Positions 1 through 5,400 of a stretch of DNA of 5,400 nt are shown here, piece after piece; position 1 is the stretch's first letter, and every line of letters starts with the position of its first letter. Source of the DNA: Actinomycetota bacterium (lineage in GTDB: Bacteria; Actinomycetota; Actinomycetes; Nanopelagicales; Nanopelagicaceae); NCBI GenBank assembly GCA_009700715.1, contig WLLM01000067.1:1-5400 (forward strand). Direction: 5' to 3'. The notes below the pieces were generated by a model. The model did not search any database. It was given only the letters and a program-made list of their open reading frames with translations, and had not been told where the DNA came from. Position numbers and translations under genes: made by a program.

Positions 1-1352
1 CGCTGCAACACCGCGGCCAAGAATCTGCTGGCATCGCAGCTTCTGATGGCGAACGCATTTTGATCTACAAAGATATGGGTCTGGTTTCACAAGTCTTTAC
101 TGAAACTGATTTGGCATCACTTACTGGTGACCTTGCGATCGGGCACTGTCGTTACAGCACTACTGGTTCGAGCACCTGGGTGAACGCCCAACCAACGCTA
201 AGACCCACTAAATACGGCACTTTGGCACTGGCCCATAACGGAAATCTCACCAATACCGGCGACCTTGCCGAAATGGTTCAAAAGCTTGAAGGCGAGAACG
301 CCAAGACTGGTCGTGGTGCAACGACAGATACCGAGATCATGACCGCGTTAATTGGTTTGCAAGATGAAAAGAATGTAGAAGCAAGCGCAATTGCGGTGCT
401 ACCAAAGCTAGAGGGCGCTTTCTCGCTGGTCTTTATGGATGAAAAGACTTTATACGCCGCACGTGATCGTCATGGTGTTCGTCCACTTGTTATTGGCAAA
501 CTAGAACGTGGCTGGGTTGTGGCTTCTGAAACTGCGGCGCTAGATATCGTTGGTGCGGCTTTTGTTCGTGAAGTTGAACCAGGTGAATTTTTGGCAATTA
601 ACGAAGCCGGAATTCGTTCTCAGATGTGGGCAACTCCAGATCCCAAAGGTTGCATCTTTGAATACGTTTATTTAGCACGTCCCGATACAACGATTGCGGG
701 TCAGGGCGTACATGCAACACGTGTACAAATCGGAAAACGGTTAGCAATCGAAGCGCCAGTTGAAGCAGATCTAGTCATTCCGGTTCCTGAATCCGGAACT
801 CCTGCCGCAATTGGTTATGCGCAACAATCAGGAATTCCTTATGGGCTTGGTTTGGTTAAGAATTCTTACGTTGGTCGCACCTTTATTCAGCCCTCCCAAA
901 CTATTCGCCAACTTGGTATTCGCCTTAAATTAAATCCACTGCGCGAAATCATTGAAGGCAAACGCATTGTGGTGGTAGATGATTCGATCGTCCGCGGCAA
1001 TACGCAACGCGCGATTGTGCGCATGTTGCGCGAAGCCGGAGCGCGCGAAATTCACGTTCGCATTTCTAGTCCCCCAGTTGAGTGGCCTTGCTATTACGGA
1101 ATCGACTTTGCATCTCGCGCCGAGCTAATTGCCAGCGGATTGGAAATCGAGGAAATTCGTCGTTCTATCGGTTCGGATTCCTTGAGTTATGTATCAATGG
1201 AGGGGCTCATCGCTGCGACCACAATCGATGAAAATAAGCTCTGCACCGCTTGTTTCTCAGGTAAATACCCAATTGCGGTACCTGCTGATATGTCTGAAGG
1301 AAAGATGCGCTTAGAAATAACAGAGGCGGTGAAGAACCATGAGCACATATAA
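1..1352 (+). CDS. purF: Amidophosphoribosyltransferase PurF, 5'-truncated by the window edge
   Basis: This cytosolic enzyme commits PRPP to purine synthesis: it transfers ammonia from glutamine to PRPP, giving 5-phosphoribosylamine. The frame is open from base 3 and starts inside the N-terminal glutaminase domain with LQHRGQESAG, so the true start and the catalytic N-terminal Cys lie upstream; about 449 residues are visible of a family length near 480-510. Glutaminase landmarks are CRYSTTG, AHNGNLTN, TDTEIM and RDRHGVRPL. The phosphoribosyltransferase domain has the PRPP loop VVVDDSIVRGNT at 969-1004. Four cysteines at codons 651, 1089, 1242 and 1251 (GCIFEY, WPCYYGID, CTAC) match the [4Fe-4S] ligands of the Bacillus subtilis-type enzyme, so this is the iron-sulfur class. 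A TTG at 60-62 is internal, not the start. The 3' end overlaps purM by 14 bases, suggesting translational coupling. The identification is secure. Confidence 0.97.
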   Translation, partial: LQHRGQESAGIAASDGERILIYKDMGLVSQVFTETDLASLTGDLAIGHCRYSTTGSSTWVNAQPTLRPTKYGTLALAHNGNLTNTGDLAEMVQKLEGENAKTGRGATTDTEIMTALIGLQDEKNVEASAIAVLPKLEGAFSLVFMDEKTLYAARDRHGVRPLVIGKLERGWVVASETAALDIVGAAFVREVEPGEFLAINEAGIRSQMWATPDPKGCIFEYVYLARPDTTIAGQGVHATRVQIGKRLAIEAPVEADLVIPVPESGTPAAIGYAQQSGIPYGLGLVKNSYVGRTFIQPSQTIRQLGIRLKLNPLREIIEGKRIVVVDDSIVRGNTQRAIVRMLREAGAREIHVRISSPPVEWPCYYGIDFASRAELIASGLEIEEIRRSIGSDSLSYVSMEGLIAATTIDENKLCTACFSGKYPIAVPADMSEGKMRLEITEAVKNHEHI

Positions 1353-2394
1353 AGATTCGGGCGTTGATATCGATGCCGGAGATCGCGCCGTTGAGTTGAT
1401 GAAAGCTTCAATCGCTAAGGCCACTCGTCCTGAAGTACAAGGTGGCATTGGGGGATTTGCTGGTTTATTTGATGCCAGTGCTTTAAAGAATTACAAGAAG
1501 CCATTACTTGCTACATCAACCGATGGCGTTGGCACCAAGACCGAGATCGCTCGTCTGATGGGTAAGTACGACACCATCGGAGAAGATCTTGTCGCGATGG
1601 TCGTTGATGACTTGGTTGTTTGCGGAGCAGAACCACTTTTCATGACTGATTACATTGCGGTTGGCAAAGTTATTCCAGAACGTATCGCGGAAATTGTTGG
1701 CGGAATTGCGCGCGGTTGCGTAAAAGCAAACACCGCGCTAATAGGCGGAGAAACGGCCGAACACCCAGGTTTACTTAAAGAAGATGAATTTGATATTGCA
1801 GGTGCGGCAACAGGCGTAGTTGATTCCGATAAACAACTTGGCTCTCATCGCGTTAAAACAGGCGATGCGATTATTGCAATGCCAGCCAGCGGATTCCATG
1901 CCAATGGTTATTCGTTAGTGCGCCATATCTTGGCCACGCAGAAACTTGATCTCAATAAAACTTACGAAGGACTAACCAAGCCACTTGGTGAAATTCTTTT
2001 AACACCAACTGAGATTTACACTTTAGATTGTTTAGCGTTAATCAGAGCCCAACAAGAAAATATTCGCACTTTTTCTCACATCACTGGCGGCGGTTTGGCC
2101 GACAACACCGCTCGTGTTATCCCAGACGGCTTAATCGCAAAATACGACCGCAGCACTTGGGCCCTGCCCGCCGAAATGGAGTTCATGGCTCAGGTAGCCG
2201 GAGTTCCGCAGTCGGATATGGAGCGCACCTGGAACGCTGGAATCGGCATGGTGGCCATCATCGACCCAGCGATCGCCGATCTCACTATCCGCTCGTTGGC
2301 CGCCCGAGGCATGAAAGCCTGGGTCGCAGGCTCAATTCACGCTCAATCTGGCCCCGGTTCGGCTGCTTTGGAAGGTAACTACCTGACGCGATAA
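1339..2394 (+). CDS. purM: Phosphoribosylformylglycinamidine cyclo-ligase PurM (AIR synthetase)
   Basis: PurM closes the imidazole ring, converting formylglycinamidine ribonucleotide plus ATP to aminoimidazole ribonucleotide, the fifth step of IMP synthesis in the cytosol. The 351 residues are full length for the family. Visible motifs in order are TDGVGTK (61-67), DLVAMVVDDLV (83-93), the ATP-binding GGETAEHPG (136-144), ASGFHANGYSLVR (183-195), ITGGGLADN (248-256) and NAGIGM (299-304), covering both the N-terminal AIRS domain and the C-terminal AIRS_C domain. The start at 1339 gives an N terminus like other actinobacterial PurM proteins (YKDSGVDIDAGDRAVELM). No strong ribosome site precedes it, only GAGG about 12 bases upstream; the 14-base overlap with purF suggests that ribosomes reinitiate from that gene. 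No missing catalytic motif or frameshift is seen. Confidence 0.97.
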   Translation: MSTYKDSGVDIDAGDRAVELMKASIAKATRPEVQGGIGGFAGLFDASALKNYKKPLLATSTDGVGTKTEIARLMGKYDTIGEDLVAMVVDDLVVCGAEPLFMTDYIAVGKVIPERIAEIVGGIARGCVKANTALIGGETAEHPGLLKEDEFDIAGAATGVVDSDKQLGSHRVKTGDAIIAMPASGFHANGYSLVRHILATQKLDLNKTYEGLTKPLGEILLTPTEIYTLDCLALIRAQQENIRTFSHITGGGLADNTARVIPDGLIAKYDRSTWALPAEMEFMAQVAGVPQSDMERTWNAGIGMVAIIDPAIADLTIRSLAARGMKAWVAGSIHAQSGPGSAALEGNYLTR

Positions 2395-2424
2395 CCTTCG
2401 CGTCTTGACGAAATACACGTTGGT

Positions 2425-2432
2425 AAGGAGGT
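2425..2432 (+). promoter_or_regulatory. Strong Shine-Dalgarno for the DUF3073 gene
   Basis: AAGGAGGT is a perfect complement to the 16S rRNA 3' tail and sits 6 bases before the ATG at 2439. It fixes the start of a short gene that size-limited gene callers could miss, and it is the strongest ribosome site in the window. Confidence 0.9.
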
Positions 2433-2438
2433 CGCCCT

Positions 2439-2615
2439 ATGGGTCGCGGCCGTGCAAAAGCTAAACAGACAAAAGTTGCCAGAGATCTCAAGTACAACTC
2501 TCAGGAGATGGACCTCGATCGTCTCGCCAAAGAACTCCACGGCGAAGATTCTTCAAATAAATCTCGCGATGAGGATGATCCCTTTGCTGAAGGAAATTAC
2601 ATTCCGCGTGCTTAA
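2439..2615 (+). CDS. DUF3073 family small protein (58 aa)
   Basis: This is a small basic-then-acidic protein of unknown function. The first 20 residues, MGRGRAKAKQ followed by TKVARDLKYN, are the hallmark of the actinobacterial DUF3073 family. A mixed segment with LDRLAKELHG follows, then an acidic tail (DEDDPFAEG) ending in YIPRA. There is no signal peptide or membrane segment, so it should be cytosolic. The Arg/Lys-rich start could contact nucleic acid or an acidic partner, but that is speculation. It lies 44 bases downstream of purM, and purM-DUF3073 adjacency is common in Actinobacteria. The perfect Shine-Dalgarno site implies efficient translation. A slightly longer open frame over the same bases (2452-2634) is a shadow without family resemblance. 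Confidence 0.92.
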   Translation: MGRGRAKAKQTKVARDLKYNSQEMDLDRLAKELHGEDSSNKSRDEDDPFAEGNYIPRA

Positions 2616-2626
2616 TTCCTCACTAG

Positions 2627-2632
2627 TAAAGT
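2627..2632 (+). promoter_or_regulatory. Candidate -10 box for a leaderless transcript of the gene at 2639
   Basis: TAAAGT fits the actinobacterial TAnnnT -10 pattern and ends exactly 6 bases before the GTG at 2639. Transcription would therefore begin at or next to the start codon. There is no Shine-Dalgarno match upstream of this GTG, which agrees with leaderless translation. No convincing -35 is seen (CCGCGT lies at that distance), so the call rests on spacing and the absent ribosome site. Confidence 0.45.
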
Positions 2633-2638
2633 AAAACT

Positions 2639-3457
2639 GTGAGACCAACTCCGTACGTAGCATCACTTCGAATCTACGAACCACTTTCTGCATTCGAGCC
2701 CGCAGATCGCTTGCGTTGGCAAGATTTAGCCGCAGATGAAAATTCAACTCGTAATGAACAAAAGTTGGCGCTGCGTCGTTTAGTTTTTCCAGAACCACCA
2801 GCAGGTCGCCCAGATGGCGCGCACATTTTAGATATCGATGGCGTTCGTTACATTTCTCCTTGGTCGACCGCAACTCGTTGTTGGGCCGCGCTCGATGATT
2901 TCAAAGATTCACTTCCATCATCGGTTACTCCATATTTCTTGCCACAGAATTTAGAAGATGTAATCACCGCCGGCGTTGATTTAATGGACGATCGCGTGCC
3001 ACACATCATCACCGAAAATTGGATTATTCCGCCGCGTTGGTTCTCCATGTTTATGCCCGAAGATCGCGTACGCGGTGTTGATCAAGATGGTCCGTTCTGT
3101 GTAATGCGCGCCAAACTTTCTGATGCGATTGCACGTACTCAAGTTGCGCATCAAACTGTTTTAGGTGCTTTCGGTGAAGGATCAGTAGAAGCCGAGATTG
3201 AACATTTGCTCGAATGGTTAGAGATGTTCCATCAACAATCACTAGTTGAACTCGACTACGGCGGGCTTGCCGGATATCTCGATCACGGAATGAAATTAGC
3301 AGGTGAAGAATCCGGTATCGAAGCTGATACTTCCGTTGAAGATGTTCTTCTTTCACTTTCAGGCCTTGCAGCAGGCGATGGCCAGATGGCTGGCCAAGGT
3401 TATGAGCGACTAGTAACGCGTTGGCGCGTAGTGCAGGGCTTCGAATCCGCGATTTAG
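2639..3457 (+). CDS. Conserved actinobacterial protein of unknown function (272 aa)
   Basis: I do not recognise a function. The protein starts MRPTPYVASLRIYEPL, which resembles from memory a conserved actinobacterial protein found near bldC; this supports the GTG start at 2639. It has no signal peptide or membrane helix and is soluble, probably cytosolic, and acidic overall. Residues 1-50 are helix-rich with a possible strand (YVASLRIY); 60-80 contain ILDIDGVRYISPW; 125-150 are aromatic and proline-rich (ENWIIPPRWFSMFMPEDR); 183-205 form an amphipathic helix (EAEIEHLLEWLEMF); and the C terminus ends RLVTRWRVVQGFESAI. The two cysteines (C81, C154) and two histidines in the middle do not form a recognisable metal motif. 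It lies 23 bases after the DUF3073 gene and 111 bases before bldC, and may have its own leaderless promoter. A recently defined DUF domain probably covers it. Confidence 0.85.
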   Translation: MRPTPYVASLRIYEPLSAFEPADRLRWQDLAADENSTRNEQKLALRRLVFPEPPAGRPDGAHILDIDGVRYISPWSTATRCWAALDDFKDSLPSSVTPYFLPQNLEDVITAGVDLMDDRVPHIITENWIIPPRWFSMFMPEDRVRGVDQDGPFCVMRAKLSDAIARTQVAHQTVLGAFGEGSVEAEIEHLLEWLEMFHQQSLVELDYGGLAGYLDHGMKLAGEESGIEADTSVEDVLLSLSGLAAGDGQMAGQGYERLVTRWRVVQGFESAI

Positions 3458-3472
3458 CCCTCATTTCGGCTA

Positions 3473-3502
3473 TTGCTATTTACGCTCACTTTGGCGGATA
3501 CT
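3473..3502 (+). promoter_or_regulatory. Candidate sigma70-type promoter for bldC
   Basis: TTGCTA (3473-3478) and GATACT (3497-3502) are separated by 18 bases, and each matches four of six consensus positions. They sit in the 111-base gap upstream of bldC, the only gap in the window large enough for a regulated promoter. The transcript would have a leader of about 60 bases containing the inverted repeat and the ribosome site. The assignment is tentative because short matches of this quality occur by chance. Confidence 0.35.
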
Positions 3503-3518
3503 TCCGACACTCGTTACA

Positions 3519-3550
3519 AATCGGACATCGCCTTTAAGCGCTGACCGATT
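3519..3550. repeat. Inverted repeat AATCGG/CCGATT in the bldC leader
   Basis: AATCGG at 3519-3524 and its exact complement CCGATT at 3545-3550 are separated by 20 bases, with a shorter inner CGC/GCG pair (3529-3531 and 3538-3540). It ends 6 bases before the bldC ribosome site, so it could be an operator or an mRNA stem affecting translation. A 6-base arm with a 20-base loop could also be chance. Confidence 0.3.
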
Positions 3551-3556
3551 GGATGG

Positions 3557-3564
3557 AAAAGGTG
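3557..3564 (+). promoter_or_regulatory. Ribosome binding site of bldC
   Basis: AAAAGGTG lies 4 bases before the ATG at 3569. AGGTG pairs with the inner part of the anti-Shine-Dalgarno sequence, so the effective spacing is normal. It supports the start at 3569. Confidence 0.65.
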
Positions 3565-3568
3565 CGTT

Positions 3569-3769
3569 ATGAATCGTCTGCCAGATGCAGAAATCTTGCT
3601 CACCCCGCGCGAAGTTGCCGAGCTATTCGGCGTTGATCCCAAGACAGTTACTCGCTGGGCAAAGGCTGGCAAGTTAACTTCAATTCGCACACTCGGTGGC
3701 CACCGCAGATTCCGTAAATCTGAAGTTGATGACCTGCGCAATAATTATTTTAAGAGTGATGACAAGTAA
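3569..3769 (+). CDS. bldC: BldC, MerR-type single-domain DNA-binding regulator (66 aa)
   Basis: BldC is a small winged-helix protein that in Streptomyces binds head-to-tail on AT-rich direct repeats and controls the timing of development. The 66 residues match the usual 65-70. The helix-turn-helix runs from LLTPREVAELFGV (10-22) into the recognition helix DPKTVTRWAKAGK (23-35), and the wing is SIRTLGGHRRFR (38-49); this core looks almost identical to the Streptomyces protein as I recall it. The ends differ freely, with a short MNRLPDAE start and a charged FKSDDK tail. There is no MerR effector or dimerisation domain. Phage excisionases share the fold, but the core match and the purF-purM-DUF3073 neighbourhood make BldC clear. 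It lies 8 bases upstream of a membrane glycosyltransferase gene and is probably co-transcribed with it. Targets in this organism are unknown. Confidence 0.93.
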   Translation: MNRLPDAEILLTPREVAELFGVDPKTVTRWAKAGKLTSIRTLGGHRRFRKSEVDDLRNNYFKSDDK

Positions 3770-3777
3770 TTAACCCG

Positions 3778-4818
3778 ATGGAATATTCAGTCTCGCAATT
3801 CCTTTTCCTTGGCGCGCTCACATTTATCTTTGTCGGCGCTATCACGCCATTGATGCGCAAGATCGCAATCAGCGTCGGTGCAGTTGACGCCCCTAATTTG
3901 GCGCGCAAAGTTCAGAAAGAACCAGTCCCATATTTAGGCGGAGTAGCAATTGCCATTGGCGTTGTTGGCGCTTCATACGGTTCACTCCTAGCCGTTGATT
4001 TCTCTATGGAGACTTTTCGTTTAGCAAGTTTTGTATTAGTACCTGCGATGGCAATTTCGTTGATGGGTTTGATTGATGATCTAAAAGGCCTTGAACCTTG
4101 GCCACGTTTAATTGCACAAACCGCGACCGGCGTAATCGTTGCAGTCATTCTTACATCAACCGACACTATGGGCGTTGCCTTTAATAACACTTTTCTTAAC
4201 TACGCAATCTCTGTTCTTTGGATAGTTGGCGTCTGCAACTCGATCAACTTCTTCGACAATCTCGATGGTGGCGCAGCTGGCACAGTTGCAGTCATTACCT
4301 TCTTCTTATTCTTCATCGCCTACGACCGCCAACAAATCTTGGTTAGCGCTCTGGCCATAGTTACTGCAGGTGCCACCGCAGGATTTCTTATGTGGAACCG
4401 CGCACCTGCCAAGATCTACATGGGCGATGCTGGCGCACTCTTTCTCGGCATCATCATCTCGGTACTAACTATCCGCTTAAGCCCTGGAGTTGTTCCACAA
4501 ATTAAATCTTTTGCGATCCCACTGGCCCTTATGGCGGTTCCGATCTTGGATACAACAGTGGCTGTCACCTCGCGTATTTATCGCGGTATTTCACCATTTC
4601 AAGGCGGTACAGACCACCTGTCACATCGATTGATGCGAGTTGGTTTACAACGTCGCGCAACTGCATTTACTTTGTGGGGATTCGCAGGTTTTTACGGCGC
4701 ACTCGCATTGGCGATCTATACCTGGCCGGATACCGCCGGATATCAATTAATGGCTCTTGGTGGCGTTGCTTGGCTCTTTAAATTGGTTTACTTCTTACGT
4801 ATTCCATCTGAGGGGTAG
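3778..4818 (+). CDS. MraY/WecA/TagO-family polyprenyl-phosphate sugar-1-phosphate transferase
   Basis: Members of this family move a sugar-1-phosphate from a UDP-sugar onto undecaprenyl phosphate at the inner membrane, starting a cell-wall, teichoic-acid-like or surface polysaccharide. The 346 residues form about ten hydrophobic segments, the first at 7-25. Conserved motifs in order are DAPNLARK and PVPYLGG (37-55), the Mg-binding pair D100-D101 in LIDDLKG, NFFDNLDGG (157-165) with D160 and D163, MGDAG (215-219) with D217, and a cytoplasmic loop with DT (258-259), R266 and GGTDHLSHRL (276-285) carrying H280 and H283. It resembles the WecA/TagO branch more than MraY. Odd points are Gln46 where many relatives have His (RKxH) and Asn161 in DNLDG where DGLDG is usual. 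It starts 8 bases after bldC without a clear ribosome site, so it is probably coupled to bldC. The acceptor sugar cannot be read from sequence. Confidence 0.92.
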   Translation: MEYSVSQFLFLGALTFIFVGAITPLMRKIAISVGAVDAPNLARKVQKEPVPYLGGVAIAIGVVGASYGSLLAVDFSMETFRLASFVLVPAMAISLMGLIDDLKGLEPWPRLIAQTATGVIVAVILTSTDTMGVAFNNTFLNYAISVLWIVGVCNSINFFDNLDGGAAGTVAVITFFLFFIAYDRQQILVSALAIVTAGATAGFLMWNRAPAKIYMGDAGALFLGIIISVLTIRLSPGVVPQIKSFAIPLALMAVPILDTTVAVTSRIYRGISPFQGGTDHLSHRLMRVGLQRRATAFTLWGFAGFYGALALAIYTWPDTAGYQLMALGGVAWLFKLVYFLRIPSEG

Positions 4819-4821
4819 ACT
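4816..4821 (+). promoter_or_regulatory. Candidate -10 box for a leaderless transcript of the DUF5302 gene
   Basis: TAGACT fits TAnnnT and ends exactly 6 bases before the ATG at 4828; its first three bases are the stop codon of the preceding gene. The -35 region is weak (TTCTTA at 4792-4797, 18-base spacer). A competing reading is that GAGGGG just upstream (4810-4815) is a distant ribosome site 12 bases from the ATG. Confidence 0.4.
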
Positions 4822-4827
4822 GCTCAC

Positions 4828-5016
4828 ATGGCTAACAACGACGATGTAAAGGCGAGAATGCTCGCTGCCCTTGAAGCAAAAAAAGGTAAAAAGGGCGCAC
4901 CAGGAACACAGAACCACGCCGAAGGCGGTTCCAAGATTCGTGGTGGTCAACGTAGCGGCGGAGCCCCACAAGTTCAGCGCAAAGCTGGACCATCTGGTTC
5001 AGGATCTGCTGGTTAA
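4828..5016 (+). CDS. DUF5302 family small protein (62 aa)
   Basis: This is a short, basic, low-complexity protein of unknown function. The N-terminal helix DDVKARMLAALEAKKGK (5-21) followed by a Gly/Ser/Arg-rich tail containing GGSKIRGGQ (34-42) and QRKAGPSGSG is the pattern of the actinobacterial DUF5302 family. No membrane segment or signal is present, and most of the tail should be disordered. It starts 9 bases after the glycosyltransferase stop and ends 13 bases before the DUF167 gene, so it may be read through from upstream, but a leaderless-type -10 box suggests its own promoter as well. A run of seven A residues (4878-4884) lies in the helix codons. The family call is based on the motif pattern by memory. 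Confidence 0.82.
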   Translation: MANNDDVKARMLAALEAKKGKKGAPGTQNHAEGGSKIRGGQRSGGAPQVQRKAGPSGSGSAG

Positions 5017-5029
5017 TTCTTTTTAGTAC

Positions 5030-5320
5030 GTGGCTTTCCTTCTTGAAATTCGCGTAAGACCAAATGCATCCCGCAACAAAGTTGGCGGAAGCGTTGGCGA
5101 ACCACCTCGATTAATCGTTGCGGTGCAAGCACCTGCAGTTGACGGCAAAGCCAATCAGGCAGTTATTAAAGAGTTAGCTAACGCATTTAATTTACGTGCC
5201 CGTGATTTCACAATTGTTTACGGCGAATTAGGCCGTGATAAAAGGCTGCTTGTTGAAGGGGATGAAAAAACTCTCCAAGCAAAGCTAGAAGAGTTAATGG
5301 GCGAACCTAAACTTTTATAA
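5030..5320 (+). CDS. DUF167 (YggU-like) protein (96 aa)
   Basis: This is a small cytosolic alpha/beta protein of the widespread DUF167/YggU family, whose biochemical role is not established. The 96 residues match the usual length. Family signatures are IRVRPNASRNKV (7-18), LIVAVQAPAVDGKANQAVI (28-46), the most conserved block, and IVYGELGRDKRLLVEG (62-77). The GTG start at 5030 is chosen because it gives the standard MAFLLEIRVRP-type beginning; no clear ribosome site precedes it, and the 13-base gap to the DUF5302 stop suggests that both are read from one transcript. The gene ends 15 bases from the 3' end of the convergent tRNA-Phe gene. Confidence 0.92.
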   Translation: MAFLLEIRVRPNASRNKVGGSVGEPPRLIVAVQAPAVDGKANQAVIKELANAFNLRARDFTIVYGELGRDKRLLVEGDEKTLQAKLEELMGEPKLL

Positions 5321-5335
5321 GTAATTCTTAACTTG

Positions 5336-5400
5336 TGGCTCGGGACAGGATCGAACTGTCGACCTCACGATTTTCAGTCGCGCGCTCGTACCAACTGAGC
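5336..5400 (-). tRNA. tRNA-Phe (anticodon GAA), 5' end beyond the window
   Basis: Read on the minus strand, the sequence folds as a D arm GCTC/GAGC with loop AGTTGGTAC, an anticodon arm CGCGA/TCGTG with loop CTGAAAA (anticodon GAA, at 5373-5375 on the plus strand), a variable loop AGGTC, and a T arm GACAG/CTGTC with loop TTCGATC. It ends with the 3' acceptor strand CCGAGCC and discriminator A at 5336. The 5' acceptor strand (expected GGCTCGG) and bases 8-9 lie outside. The next bases are CAA, so CCA is not encoded and must be added by the nucleotidyltransferase. The anticodon stem contains one G-U pair. The T loop and identity bases look functional. Confidence 0.95.

Noticed and set aside
2028..2378. 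A 116-codon plus-strand open frame inside purM
   Set aside because: It lies in another frame of a complete purM, and its Arg/His/Gly-rich composition is typical of a shadow.
2405..2428. TTGACG at 2405-2410 as a -35 box for DUF3073
   Set aside because: At 17 bases downstream there is only GAGGTC from the ribosome site; no -10 box fits.
2553..2873. A 106-codon minus-strand open frame crossing the DUF3073/unknown gene boundary
   Set aside because: It overlaps two better supported plus-strand genes and has no recognisable motif.
3051..3464. A 137-codon open frame on the minus strand opposite the end of the unknown gene
   Set aside because: It is antisense to a plus-strand gene with a family-like N terminus, shows no recognisable domain and is rich in Arg, Leu and His, as expected for a shadow frame.
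3455..3480. TAGCC/GGCTA hairpin after the unknown gene as a terminator
   Set aside because: The stem is only 5 bases with an 8-base loop, and the following bases (TTGCTATT) are not a real T run. It also overlaps the candidate -35 of bldC.
4878..4884. A-AAA-AAA heptamer in DUF5302 as a programmed -1 frameshift site
   Set aside because: A -1 shift would reach a TAA at 4887-4889 after one codon and no extended product results; the zero frame keeps the full family pattern.
5313..5335. TAAG/CTTA pair between DUF167 and tRNA-Phe as a bidirectional terminator
   Set aside because: It has only four A/T-rich pairs and no T run in either direction.
5336..5400. tRNA-Phe as an integration site for a mobile element
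   Set aside because: No integrase, no repeated tRNA 3' end and no change of composition is seen beside it within the window.

Overview
The window is a gene-dense stretch of chromosome from an actinobacterium with moderate GC (about half, judged by eye). Three families that I know as essentially actinobacterial support this placement: BldC, DUF3073 and DUF5302. Short intergenic gaps, modest GC and plain housekeeping content would suit a streamlined freshwater lineage such as the Nanopelagicales (acI: Planktophila/Nanopelagicus). That finer placement is inference from style and gene order, not proof.

Layout. Positions 1-2394 carry two de novo purine synthesis genes: the 3' nine-tenths of purF (its beginning lies outside the window) and a complete purM that overlaps it by 14 bases. 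A 58-codon DUF3073 gene follows behind a perfect Shine-Dalgarno sequence. Next comes a 272-residue conserved protein of unknown function with a GTG start (2639-3457). After a 111-base gap, the longest non-coding stretch here, comes bldC, which encodes a 66-residue MerR-type DNA-binding protein. Eight bases later starts a polytopic membrane sugar-phosphate transferase of the MraY/WecA/TagO superfamily. Two small genes follow, DUF5302 and a DUF167 (YggU-like) protein. A tRNA-Phe gene on the minus strand converges on them and runs off the right edge. No stretch over 300 bases lacks a gene.

How the parts work together. PurF and PurM catalyse the first and fifth steps of IMP synthesis and are probably co-translated. 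The unknown protein and bldC share the classic actinobacterial neighbourhood of purF-purM-DUF3073. BldC is a developmental regulator in Streptomyces, and here it is followed tightly by a cell-envelope polymer enzyme, so the two are probably co-transcribed. Two starts (2639 and 4828) are preceded by a TAnnnT box exactly 6 bases upstream, the spacing expected for leaderless transcripts.

I found no mobile element, CRISPR array, defence locus or clear sign of horizontal transfer. I do not see an obviously new multi-gene system. The points most worth following are the unknown protein, the bldC-glycosyltransferase pairing, the leaderless-type starts and the altered motif residues in the transferase.
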